In this document: positions 25,626-32,682 of the stretch, in pieces | Layout: every line of letters begins with the position of its first letter | Numbering within the stretch: the stretch's first letter is position 1 | The notes under the pieces: model-generated | Seen by the model: the letters and a program-made list of their open reading frames with translations, nothing else | Told to the model about the DNA's origin: nothing | Databases searched by the model: none | Made by a program: the position numbers and the translations under genes | Origin: Amycolatopsis lexingtonensis | GTDB lineage: Bacteria; Actinomycetota; Actinomycetes; Mycobacteriales; Pseudonocardiaceae | Assembly: GCF_014873755.1 (NCBI RefSeq) | Contig: NZ_JADBEG010000001.1 | Location: 1,366,501-1,430,500 of the forward strand | Direction: 5' to 3' | DNA length: 64,000 bases

Positions 25626-25928
25626 ATGAACGTCGTCTTCGAAGCCGAGCTGTGGGAGTGGGACGCCCGGCGCACCGAAACCTGGACCTTCGTGAGCCTG
25701 CCCGCCGACGTGTCGGAGGAGATCCGCGAGCGTGCGGCCGGGCCGCGGCGCGGGTTCGGGTCGGTGCGCGTCCGGGTTAAGGTCGGCGGGACCGGGTGGC
25801 GGACGTCGATCTTCCCGGACAGCGCGCGCGGCGCCTACGTGCTGCCCCTCAAGCGCGCGGTCCGCGTGGCCGAGGGGCTCGAAGTGGGGGACACCTGCAC
25901 CGTGTCCGTGGAGCTCGTCGACTTCTGA
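25626..25928 (+). CDS. DUF1905-family protein
   Basis: The 100-aa protein matches the DUF1905 pattern: FEAELWEWD near the start, LPADVSEEIRERA, then GFGSVRVRVKVGGTGWRTSIFPDS and a C-terminal VGDTCTVSVEL barrel strand. The family is a small beta-barrel of unknown biochemical role, often found alone or fused to YdeI-like domains. It lies seven bases after the secreted protein gene on the same strand. An upstream in-frame start overlaps the previous gene and is not preferred. Confidence 0.8.
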   Translation: MNVVFEAELWEWDARRTETWTFVSLPADVSEEIRERAAGPRRGFGSVRVRVKVGGTGWRTSIFPDSARGAYVLPLKRAVRVAEGLEVGDTCTVSVELVDF

Positions 25929-26015
25929 ACGCCGGGATCCGCCGAAACCGGATCGGGCGGCGGGCGGATCTGTCATGATGCGGACAACGGCACCCGTAAT
26001 GCGCAAGGGAGACAC

Positions 26016-26510
26016 ATGTCCGCCCAGATGGACGAGCTGATCGCCCAGTTCGAAAACTTCCGGAGCAAGGTGCGGCAGGCCGAGGCCCGCTTCGCCGGCG
26101 TCGGAGACATGCAGGAGCGGGTCGCGCGCCTGGAGAGCACCGCCACTTCGCCGGACGGGACCGTCACCGTGGTCGCGGGGGCCGGCGGGACCGTCACCGA
26201 CCTGCGGCTCACCGCCGGGGCCACGCGCGTCGAGCCGGGGCAGCTCGCCGCCACGATCATGGCCACCATCCGGCGGGCCGTGGCCGGGGCCGTGCAGCAG
26301 CAGGCCGGGATCGTCGACGAAGCCTTCGGGGACGCGTTCGGCGTCGACGTCTCCGGGCAGGTCCGCGAAGCCCAGAGCGAGGCGTTCGGAACCGTGGCGC
26401 CCGAGCCCGCGTCGGAACCGCAGCCGCGGCAGCCGTCGCGGCCCGTCCGGCGGCCCGCCGCCGACGACGATGACGACTTCGGTCAGGGTCCCATCCTCCG
26501 CCGATCCTAG
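26016..26510 (+). CDS. YbaB/EbfC-family DNA-binding protein of an ESX-like cassette
   Basis: This 164-aa protein has the YbaB fold: an N-terminal helix MDELIAQFENFRSKVRQAEARF, a central beta region (GTVTVVAGAGGTVTDLRL), a second helix, and a Pro-rich acidic tail. YbaB proteins coat DNA, and in actinobacteria they often head ESX/WXG100 clusters. AAGGGAG sits before the ATG. The next gene, a WXG100-like protein, begins ten bases after its stop, so these are likely one operon. Confidence 0.85.
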   Translation: MSAQMDELIAQFENFRSKVRQAEARFAGVGDMQERVARLESTATSPDGTVTVVAGAGGTVTDLRLTAGATRVEPGQLAATIMATIRRAVAGAVQQQAGIVDEAFGDAFGVDVSGQVREAQSEAFGTVAPEPASEPQPRQPSRPVRRPAADDDDDFGQGPILRRS

Positions 26511-26520
26511 GGAAACCGCG

Positions 26521-26859
26521 ATGCCAGACGGAATTCAGACGAACATCGGCGCGATCAACGCCTACGCCCGGCAGCTGCCCTTCTACGAGGGTGAAGCGGA
26601 CAAGTTCGGCGCCAAGATCGACGCGGCCGACGTGACGAACGAGGCCTGGGGCCTGATCGGCCTCTACGCCAAGCAGGGCTACACCGAGCGCCTCACCGAG
26701 CTGCGGTCGCTGCTGACCGACCTCAAGGACGGCGTCGACGGCTTCACCACGAAGCTGACCAAGGCCGCGGAGATGTACCAGGGCATGGAAGACGCCGGCA
26801 AGATCGCCTTCGGGCGCTACGAGGCGGAAATCGACGCGGTCGGGGGCCAGGGCGAATGA
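26521..26859 (+). CDS. WXG100-like (ESAT-6 superfamily) protein
   Basis: The 112-aa protein is all-helical with a break at NEAWGL (residues about 38-43), a variant of the WXG turn, flanked by two amphipathic helices. This is the size and form of ESX/type VII substrates, which pair as dimers and are exported with a partner. The downstream gene overlaps it by ATGA and is the likely partner. No core secretion ATPase (EccC) is present in the window. Confidence 0.75.
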   Translation: MPDGIQTNIGAINAYARQLPFYEGEADKFGAKIDAADVTNEAWGLIGLYAKQGYTERLTELRSLLTDLKDGVDGFTTKLTKAAEMYQGMEDAGKIAFGRYEAEIDAVGGQGE

Positions 26860-27983
26860 CGGAGCCGAAGAAGAGCATCGCCGACGCGCTGAACGTCGAG
26901 GCCTACGACGAGAGCATGGGCGCGAACCTCGACCGCGCGGCGGGGTACGTGCCGGTGGCCGGCACGGCGTACAAGGCGGGCAAGTCGATCGGCGCGCACG
27001 CCCAGCAGGCGTTCCAGGCCGACAACCCGAGTGAGCTGGCGTCCGCGGGTGGCGCGCTGGTCGGCGACGGGGCCGCGTTCGTCGGCGCCGCGGCGGGCGA
27101 CATGGTCACCTTCGCGATGGACCCGATCGGCTGGCTGGTCAGTCACGGCCTGAACATGCTGCTCGAACTCGTCCAGCCGCTGCAGGACGCGCTGCACCAG
27201 GTCACCGGCGACGGCCCGGCGATCGGGCACGCATCGGAGAACTTCGTGACGATCGCGCAGGGCTTCGTCGCGCTGGCCGACGACTTCGAGAAGACCGGCG
27301 ACACCGCGCTGGCCGAGTGGGTGGACGAAGCGGGCAACGCCGCGAAGGAAGCGCTCGGCGACTTCTCCTCCGGCATCCGCGGCATCGGCTCGGCCGCCGG
27401 CTCGGTCGCCGAGGTGCTGCAGATGTGGTCGATGGTCATGGTGGTCATCGAAGAGGTGATCAAGGGAATCATCACCGAGCTGGTGTCCTGGCTGATCACG
27501 CTGTGGCTGCCGGCGCTGGCCGCGTCGGTGATCAGCTTCGGCAGCTCGGTCGCCGCCGCCATGACCGCGTCCATCGCCAAGGCCGCCGCGGTGCTGAAGA
27601 AGGTCACCTCGTACCTGGGCAAGTTCGGCAAGCTGCTGGACACCTTCATCGAGTTCCTGGCGAAGTTCTCGACGAACGTCGTGAAGTTCACGACCAAGCT
27701 CCGCATCGGCGTGATGCCCGGCGAGACCAAGTTCGGGTTCGGCGCGGTCGCGCAGGGCTTCCAGCCGAGCAACCGGGTGCTCACGACGATGTTCGGCGCC
27801 TCGGCCGGTGCCGGGCCGCTGGTCGCCGGCGCGAGTGTGAAGGCGGGGATCGGGGCCGCGAAGGGTGCGTTCGCCGAAGGCAAGGAAGCCGTGACGCCCG
27901 AAGGGGACGAGCCGTGGTTCAACAAGAGCGAGATCGGCGGGGACCGGAGTCCGGAGGAGACCCGGAAGGACCTCGACATCTGA
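26856..27983 (+). CDS. ESX-associated 375-aa protein with central hydrophobic region
   Basis: This protein overlaps the WXG100-like gene by ATGA. Residues about 25-170 are helical and Ala/Gly-rich, resembling the N-terminal part of large WXG/PPE-type proteins. A strongly hydrophobic stretch at about 185-250 (MVMVVIEEVIKGII ... LPALAASVISF) follows, then a Lys-rich region and a short acidic tail. It lacks a recognisable toxin domain. It could be a secreted ESX substrate or a membrane-inserting partner. The family is not certain. Confidence 0.65.
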   Translation: MTEPKKSIADALNVEAYDESMGANLDRAAGYVPVAGTAYKAGKSIGAHAQQAFQADNPSELASAGGALVGDGAAFVGAAAGDMVTFAMDPIGWLVSHGLNMLLELVQPLQDALHQVTGDGPAIGHASENFVTIAQGFVALADDFEKTGDTALAEWVDEAGNAAKEALGDFSSGIRGIGSAAGSVAEVLQMWSMVMVVIEEVIKGIITELVSWLITLWLPALAASVISFGSSVAAAMTASIAKAAAVLKKVTSYLGKFGKLLDTFIEFLAKFSTNVVKFTTKLRIGVMPGETKFGFGAVAQGFQPSNRVLTTMFGASAGAGPLVAGASVKAGIGAAKGAFAEGKEAVTPEGDEPWFNKSEIGGDRSPEETRKDLDI

Positions 27984-28624
27984 CCGACCGGGCGGCCGCG
28001 CTCAACGCCCGCGCCGAGCAGTGGGCGGACGACGCCCAGGTCCGCCCCGGGTTCCGCGAGCGGGTCGAGGCGCTGGTGCGCGACCGCTGGCGGGAGCCGG
28101 TGATCGTGCTGCGCCTCGGCGATTCCGACGTCGGCTTCGCCGTGCCCGGCCGTCGTCTGGACGGCACGGTCGAGGGACAGGAGCAGGTCAGCCAGTTCTT
28201 CAAGGGCGTCCTGCGCGGCGTCGGCACCGCGGTGGTGTCGGTGTTCTCCCTGGCGAACGGCGGCGGCGCGGGACGGCCGTTCCAGCGCGAGGTCCGCGTG
28301 ACCGGCCCGGCGGACGCGCAGGTGCTGGAGCTGGCCGACCGGCTGCGCTCGCTGCGGGGACCGTGGCTGGCGTTCTCGCCGTCGTGCGTGGCGCTGGTGG
28401 ACACGGGCTCGACCTACGTCGACCCGGCGGACGCGCCCCCGGCGACCATCGTCTGGGAAGCCCGGCAGCCGCAGGCACCGGCGGTGAACTTCCGCCGGCA
28501 CACGCTGACCTGGCCGGACGGCTCGAGTTTCCGGTTCCCGCTGCACGGGCGGACCGAGGAGCAGCACCTGCGCAAGTTCGTCGAGCCGCCGGGCATCGTG
28601 CACTGGGAAGGCCGGCCGGAGTAG
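27980..28624 (+). CDS. 214-aa protein of the ESX-like cassette, possible CTG start
   Basis: Coding signal begins exactly where the previous gene stops: CTG at 27980 overlaps TGA at 27981-27983, with GGAAGG about ten bases before it. No ATG or GTG fits closer; a GTG near 27912 would overlap the previous gene by some 70 bases. The protein is soluble, with beta-rich segments (VIVLRLGDSDVGFAVPG) and Trp-rich strands, and matches no family known to me. The tight spacing places it in the operon. Confidence 0.65.
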   Translation: MTDRAAALNARAEQWADDAQVRPGFRERVEALVRDRWREPVIVLRLGDSDVGFAVPGRRLDGTVEGQEQVSQFFKGVLRGVGTAVVSVFSLANGGGAGRPFQREVRVTGPADAQVLELADRLRSLRGPWLAFSPSCVALVDTGSTYVDPADAPPATIVWEARQPQAPAVNFRRHTLTWPDGSSFRFPLHGRTEEQHLRKFVEPPGIVHWEGRPE

Positions 28625-28635
28625 CCGGCTGAGGG

Positions 28636-28677
28636 GGACATGGCGCGCACCGAGGGGGAGGAGAGCGCGCCATGTCC
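28636..28677 (+). other. perfect 13-bp hairpin downstream of the ESX-like cassette
   Basis: GGACATGGCGCGC (28636-28648) pairs perfectly with GCGCGCCATGTCC (28665-28677) around a 16-base purine-rich loop. It follows the 28624 stop by 11 bases and could be the operon terminator. The loop carries GAGGGGGAGGAG and the 3' arm holds the ATG of a small ORF at 28672, so a translational control hairpin is the other reading. Confidence 0.6.
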
Positions 28678-28782
28678 GTCTTTGAAACGGTACGCGCCCG
28701 GCAGGCCGGTGGCGGCGGAACCACTCGTACGCCCGAACCGCGCACAGTGACCGACCGCACCGATCGGCTTACTGCCCGCTAG
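28672..28782 (+). CDS. possible 36-aa small ORF
   Basis: An ATG at 28672 follows an excellent GAGGGGGAGGAGAG ribosome site. The ORF runs 36 codons to TAG at 28782. The product is basic and hydrophilic (ends TDRTDRLTAR). Third-position GC is lower than in neighbours, which argues against coding. The start codon lies inside a hairpin stem. It ends just before the protease remnant and may be an out-of-frame relic of its 5' end. Confidence 0.25.
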   Translation: MSVFETVRARQAGGGGTTRTPEPRTVTDRTDRLTAR

Positions 28783-28791
28783 ATCTGCGTA

Positions 28792-29511
28792 GGCCACCCC
28801 CTCGCCGCCGCCTCGGCGATCGGGTTCTTCTCGCCCGTCAGCGCCACCGCCATCGACGGCTACTCGCCGTCGGTGCAGCGCGAGGCGGTCAGCGGGTCCG
28901 CCGCCGTCGCCCTGCTGCGCACGCAGGCCGCGAGCGTCGACAAGCTGCACCAGGTCACCGCCTCGCTGGACGCCCGCGCTCCGACGGGTACCTCGACGCG
29001 GCCGGCGCGCTCGGCGACCGCGTCCGGGTGGAGCGGGTCGCGGGGGGGAGATGCACACCGCGATCTACAACGGCGAAGCCATCACCGGCGGTGGCACCCG
29101 CTGCTCGGCGGGCTTCAACACCAACCGCGGCGGCCAGAACTACATCGTCGACCCGGGCCACTGCACGCGCGCGGTGTCGCAGTGGAACGTCGGCCCGTCG
29201 CAGGGTGCGAGCTTCCCGAACAACGACTACGGCCTGGCACCGCGACGGTCGGCCAGCGGATCAGCAAGAGCGGCAGCACCTCGCACCTGACGTCGGGCTC
29301 GGTCCAGCGGCTGAACGTGACGGTGAACTACGCCGAAGGCTAGGTGTACCAGCTGATCCAGACCAACGCGCTGGTCAACCCCGGCGACTCGGGCGGCTGC
29401 CTGTTCGCGGGCAGCGTCGGCCTGGGCATCACGTCGGGCAAGGGCAGCGGGACGTCCTACTGCCAGCCGGTGGGCGAGGCGCTGAGCGCGTACGGCGTCA
29501 GCCTGAACTGA
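28792..29511 (+). pseudogene. decayed secreted S1 (alpha-lytic/streptogrisin-like) protease
   Basis: Pieces of one trypsin-fold serine protease lie in order but in different frames. They are a signal/propeptide piece (SVQREAVSGSAAVALLRTQ), a second propeptide piece (GYLDAAGALGDRVRVER), the mature part with the catalytic His (DPGHC, normally TAGHC) and Asp (NNDYGL), then GQRISKSGSTSHLTSG and finally the catalytic Ser region NPGDSGGC. Frame changes fall near 28980, 29047 and 29240, and TAG at 29341-29343 interrupts NYAEG-VYQLIQ. Three shifts plus a nonsense codon make a functional product very unlikely. The final stop is at 29509-29511. Confidence 0.9.
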
Positions 29512-29512
29512 C

Positions 29513-29533
29513 CGGCGTCAGTCGCGGCGGCCG
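29513..29533. repeat. left copy of a 21-bp direct repeat
   Basis: The 21 bases starting CGGCGTCAGTCGCGG are identical to 31524-31544. The right copy is the natural 3' end of the GlsB-like gene (stop codon and last codons). The left copy stands directly after the protease pseudogene, so it looks like a detached duplicate of the gene end. The pair brackets the gene at 29557-31479. Confidence 0.8.
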
Positions 29534-29539
29534 GACACT

Positions 29540-29576
29540 CGGCCCCACAGCCGTGGTCACTCCGGCGGTGGGGCCG
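29540..29576. terminator. hairpin between protease pseudogene and convergent membrane gene
   Basis: CGGCCCCAC (29540-29548) pairs perfectly with GTGGGGCCG (29568-29576) around a 19-base loop. It overlaps the 3' end of the minus-strand membrane gene. It is a possible terminator for transcription from either side. Confidence 0.4.
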
Positions 29577-31479
29577 ATCCGGTCACGAGCACCCACGTCC
29601 GGCGGCCGACCATCCGCTTCACCAGCCAGATCGCGGCCTTGCCCGCCCGGTTCCTCAGCGAAGCGATTCCCTCGCCCATTTTCTTGAGGGCGTCCCGGAG
29701 GTCCTGGTACGCCGACTGGCGGAAGACGCAGTACACGGCGAAGAAGAGCCCGGCCACCGCGGTCGTGCCGGTCGTACCGCGCCAGTCGCCGACCGAGGCG
29801 GCGGTGAGGCCGAGCGCCGCGACCGTCACCGCGGCGACGGCCCAGCGTGCCGGAACCGAGGGCGTCAGGACGACGAACCCCGCCGCCGAGCCACCAACCA
29901 CCGCCAGGAGCAGCTGCCCGCCGTGCGCGCAGGCGGCGATCCCGCAGACGGTGGCGACGACGAGTCCTGCGTTCCACGGCGTCACGACCGCGGTCTTCCC
30001 TGCGAGGGCGCGCAGCGACGCCGCCGAACCGTCCGCGCTGGGCACCGGCCGCGACGGGAACGGTGTGAAAGGCAACAGGCGCTCCAGATGCGGCTTCGCC
30101 ACCAAGCCGGCCGGCTTCTCGAGCGTCCCGTCGGCAGCCCGGGCGCAGTGGCCGGTGGCCTCCAAGACCCACGTCATCGTCACGAAGACGATCCCGAAGG
30201 CCCAGGCCGCCGCTGCGAACAAGAAGAAAGTGCCCGCGGTCTGTCCTCGAGGGACGATGCCGGCCAGCGCCAGCCCGGCCGAAGCTCGCACGGCGTACCC
30301 GGCGCCCACGACCAGCCAGATCGCCACGGCCCGGCTAGCGGGGCGCGAGGTTCCGGCCCGGAGGAACTCGTAGAGCCAGGCGGGGACCCAGACGCCCGCG
30401 AACGAGACCAGGATTACCGCCGAGACCGGCGACGGAACGACCGTGAACGCGATGACCACGGCCAGCACGGCGCGGGCCACGATCACGATGGTGCTCACCG
30501 CCACCGAGTGGAGTGGTCCCCGGACGGTCACCGGCAGCCGCCCGCGTTGACTGCGGGCCGGGTGGTTCTGATCGTCGGCGAGGCCGCGGATGTCATTCCA
30601 CTGGTACCGGCCCTGGTAGATCAGGTACTCGAAGACCAGCCAGCCGGTGACCGCTCCCAGCAGGCCGGAACCGCCTGGCCACTGTCCGGTGGTGACCGCT
30701 CCCACGGTGTAGGCGATCGGGATGAAGGTCCACTTGACCGTGTCGAGTGGGCGGGGGAGCACCAGGTAGGAAAGGAGTGATCGCTCGCCGGGCCGGCGGA
30801 TCCGCCCGGCTTCCGGCGCCAGGTCGCTCACGGGGTAGTCGCGGCTGTTTCGCAAGTGTTCCGCCGCGCTGTGCAGGAGTTTCCGGCCACCCGTGTTGGT
30901 GAGGATCCCTTGCTGCAGCAGGAGCGCCAGCAGCGGGCCGTAGAGCGCGAACATCGTGATCATGGCCGGGACGGACAGGCTGAGGGCCACGAACACGACC
31001 CACCCGCCGAGGGCGATGGCGAAGCTCAAGGTGAGGAAGAGCAGCATGACGAAGTAGGAGCGCCTGCCGCGCCTGGGGCTCGTGATCGCCAGCATGAGTT
31101 CGGTCGCCGAGCCGGCCAGGATCCCCGGGATGGCGCGCAGCTCGGTGCGCCGGCGCCGTAGTTCGTTCTCGATGGCCCGCATGTAGAAGCTTTTGATGGT
31201 CACCTGCGTACCGAGCATGATGATGTAGCAGAGCACGGCGAACGGCAACGCCGGCGCCGCGACGTAGACGGGTTCCGGAAGGTCGTAGCAGCTTCCGGAG
31301 TTCTTGGCCGCGGCCATCGCAGCACCGCGGAACCGGCAGTCGCCGACCAAGATCGCGAACAGCCCCGCCAAGAGAGCGACGAACACGCTGGCGAGTGCGC
31401 TCTGGCTGCTGGAGGTCCCGCGGTCATCCTCGCGCAGGGCTTGGTACTCGACCAGCAGGATGTCCAGTTCCGCGCTCAT
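29557..31479 (-). CDS. multi-pass membrane protein with UbiA-like prenyltransferase region
   Basis: The 640-aa protein has an N-terminal part of about 200 residues with four membrane helices and a charged ENELRRRRTELRAIPG loop. A UbiA-like bundle follows, with YQWNDIRGLADDQNHP near residue 290, close to the NDxxDxxxD prenyl-diphosphate site of DPPR synthase-type enzymes, though the middle Asp is Gly. About eight further helices lead to a basic tail. The ATG has no ribosome site, but GATAAT ends eight bases upstream, suggesting a leaderless mRNA. It lies between 21-bp direct repeats. The function is not known; activity is uncertain given the altered motif. Confidence 0.7.
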   Translation of the reverse strand: MSAELDILLVEYQALREDDRGTSSSQSALASVFVALLAGLFAILVGDCRFRGAAMAAAKNSGSCYDLPEPVYVAAPALPFAVLCYIIMLGTQVTIKSFYMRAIENELRRRRTELRAIPGILAGSATELMLAITSPRRGRRSYFVMLLFLTLSFAIALGGWVVFVALSLSVPAMITMFALYGPLLALLLQQGILTNTGGRKLLHSAAEHLRNSRDYPVSDLAPEAGRIRRPGERSLLSYLVLPRPLDTVKWTFIPIAYTVGAVTTGQWPGGSGLLGAVTGWLVFEYLIYQGRYQWNDIRGLADDQNHPARSQRGRLPVTVRGPLHSVAVSTIVIVARAVLAVVIAFTVVPSPVSAVILVSFAGVWVPAWLYEFLRAGTSRPASRAVAIWLVVGAGYAVRASAGLALAGIVPRGQTAGTFFLFAAAAWAFGIVFVTMTWVLEATGHCARAADGTLEKPAGLVAKPHLERLLPFTPFPSRPVPSADGSAASLRALAGKTAVVTPWNAGLVVATVCGIAACAHGGQLLLAVVGGSAAGFVVLTPSVPARWAVAAVTVAALGLTAASVGDWRGTTGTTAVAGLFFAVYCVFRQSAYQDLRDALKKMGEGIASLRNRAGKAAIWLVKRMVGRRTWVLVTGSAPPPE

Positions 31480-31523
31480 GGGCGTGGATTATCACCTGCT
31501 GTCCGGGCGTGCGGCGACCGGCG

Positions 31524-31544
31524 CGGCGTCAGTCGCGGCGGCCG
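31524..31544. repeat. right copy of the 21-bp direct repeat
   Basis: This is identical to 29513-29533, 2,011 bp away. It contains the stop codon and last codons (GRRD) of the GlsB-like gene. Together the repeats frame the UbiA-like membrane gene. Confidence 0.8.
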
Positions 31545-31789
31545 AAGATCAGCCGGTAGCCGACGAGGATGATCAGTGCGCCCAGGATCGCCAGGCCCCA
31601 GGTGCGCAGGTCGAAGAAGGTGCCGAGGTCCGTGTGGAAGAGGGTCTTGCCGACCCAGCCACCGACGAAGGCGCCGCCGATCCCGAGCAGGATCGTGATG
31701 ATGCAGCCGCCGGGGTCCTTGCCCGGCATGAGGGCCTTCGCGATCAGCCCCGCGATGAGCCCGAGCACGATCCAGCTGATGACGCCCAC
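31529..31789 (-). CDS. GlsB/YeaQ/YmgE-family stress membrane protein
   Basis: The 86-aa protein has three hydrophobic helices and the family motifs GVISWIVLGLIAGLIAK near the start and GIGGAFVGGWVG in the middle. The family (transglycosylase-associated, GlsB) is induced by envelope and general stress; its biochemical role is unclear. GTG at 31789 follows GGAGGC. Its 3' end carries one copy of the 21-bp direct repeat. It lies downstream of the NTF2-like gene on the same strand. Confidence 0.88.
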   Translation of the reverse strand: MGVISWIVLGLIAGLIAKALMPGKDPGGCIITILLGIGGAFVGGWVGKTLFHTDLGTFFDLRTWGLAILGALIILVGYRLIFGRRD

Positions 31790-31881
31790 GGGGTGCCTCC
31801 GTCCGCCTGTTTTCCTGACGGCACAGGATGGCAGGAGGCGGCCCCGTGGGCGCGGTGAGCCACGCCCACGTGATCGGGATC

Positions 31882-32280
31882 TCAGCCGGGCAGCGGCCGG
31901 TAGCCGGAGCACAGGACGCGCAGCCAGTCGATCTCGCCGTCCCGCACCGTGTAGTAGGCCTGCTGCTCGACGAGGTGGTCGGCGCCGTCGCGGTGCACCC
32001 GCAGCCGGTAGGCCACGTGCTCGCGGTCGGCGACCCGGCCGGTCGTCACCGAGCACAGCTCGCGGATCCGGTCTCCCGGGCCGAACCAGCGGCCGAGGAC
32101 GACGTCGCCGACGATCTCCGCCGGGTCGGACGCCGTCCAGTGGCGCCCCGGGGTGAGTGCCGCGAAGTCGACCTGGCCGGCCAGGACGCCGAGTAGCGCG
32201 GCGGCGTCTTGGGCGGCGAGCGCGCGGGCGAACTGTTCGCCCAGCGTGGTTTCAGTAGCTGAAAGTCGTGACGGGCTCAT
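31882..32280 (-). CDS. NTF2/SnoaL-like fold protein
   Basis: The 132-aa protein follows the NTF2-like cone pattern: an N-terminal helix TLGEQFARALAAQDAAALLGVLAG, then strands DFAALTPGRHW, YRLRVHRDG and EQQAYYTVRDGEIDWLRVL. Such proteins bind or convert small hydrophobic ligands; none is predictable here. It overlaps the DsrE gene by 29 bases and is probably translated from the same mRNA. Confidence 0.75.
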   Translation of the reverse strand: MSPSRLSATETTLGEQFARALAAQDAAALLGVLAGQVDFAALTPGRHWTASDPAEIVGDVVLGRWFGPGDRIRELCSVTTGRVADREHVAYRLRVHRDGADHLVEQQAYYTVRDGEIDWLRVLCSGYRPLPG

Positions 32281-32617
32281 CGCCGATCCACTCCCACATC
32301 GGTACGGTGCCGCCGAGCGCGGCGTTGGCGACGAGGTCGTCGTCGCCGAGGTGACGGGCGGTGAAGCAGATCGGGCAGACCAGGAACCGGCCGCCCGCGG
32401 CTTCGTAGCGCTTGACCAGGTCGGCCAGCGGCGGGCAGCCTTCGCAGGCCACGGCCTTGGCGAAGCCGTCCAGGGCGAGCCGGACCGCCTCCTTGGTGAG
32501 GAACATCAGGGTCTCGCGGTGCTGTTCGGCGGCGCCGACGGCGACGAGGAACGCCACGGTGACCTTTTCGGGGTCTTCGAGTCCGGTGGTGAGGCTGATG
32601 ACGGCGCGGGTGGGCAT
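32252..32617 (-). CDS. DsrE/DsrF-like family protein
   Basis: The 121-aa protein has the DsrE-like Rossmann pattern, with KVTVAFLVAVGAAEQHRETLMFLTKEAVRLAL and two cysteine pairs, CEGC and CPIC, in the second half. DsrE/F and YchN relatives handle sulfur as persulfides on cysteines, so a redox or sulfur-relay role is plausible. The gene lies 65 bases downstream of the HD-GYP gene and overlaps the NTF2-like gene. Confidence 0.8.
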   Translation of the reverse strand: MPTRAVISLTTGLEDPEKVTVAFLVAVGAAEQHRETLMFLTKEAVRLALDGFAKAVACEGCPPLADLVKRYEAAGGRFLVCPICFTARHLGDDDLVANAALGGTVPMWEWIGDEPVTTFSY

Positions 32618-32682
32618 GGCGCGCTCCTTCCGACCGGTTCAGCCTCGCCCGGGCCCGGCCGCCGCCGCATGGGGCGGATGCC

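Noticed and set aside
29513..31544. Insertion sequence or integron
   Set aside because: No transposase or integrase and no inverted ends were seen; only direct repeats frame the segment.
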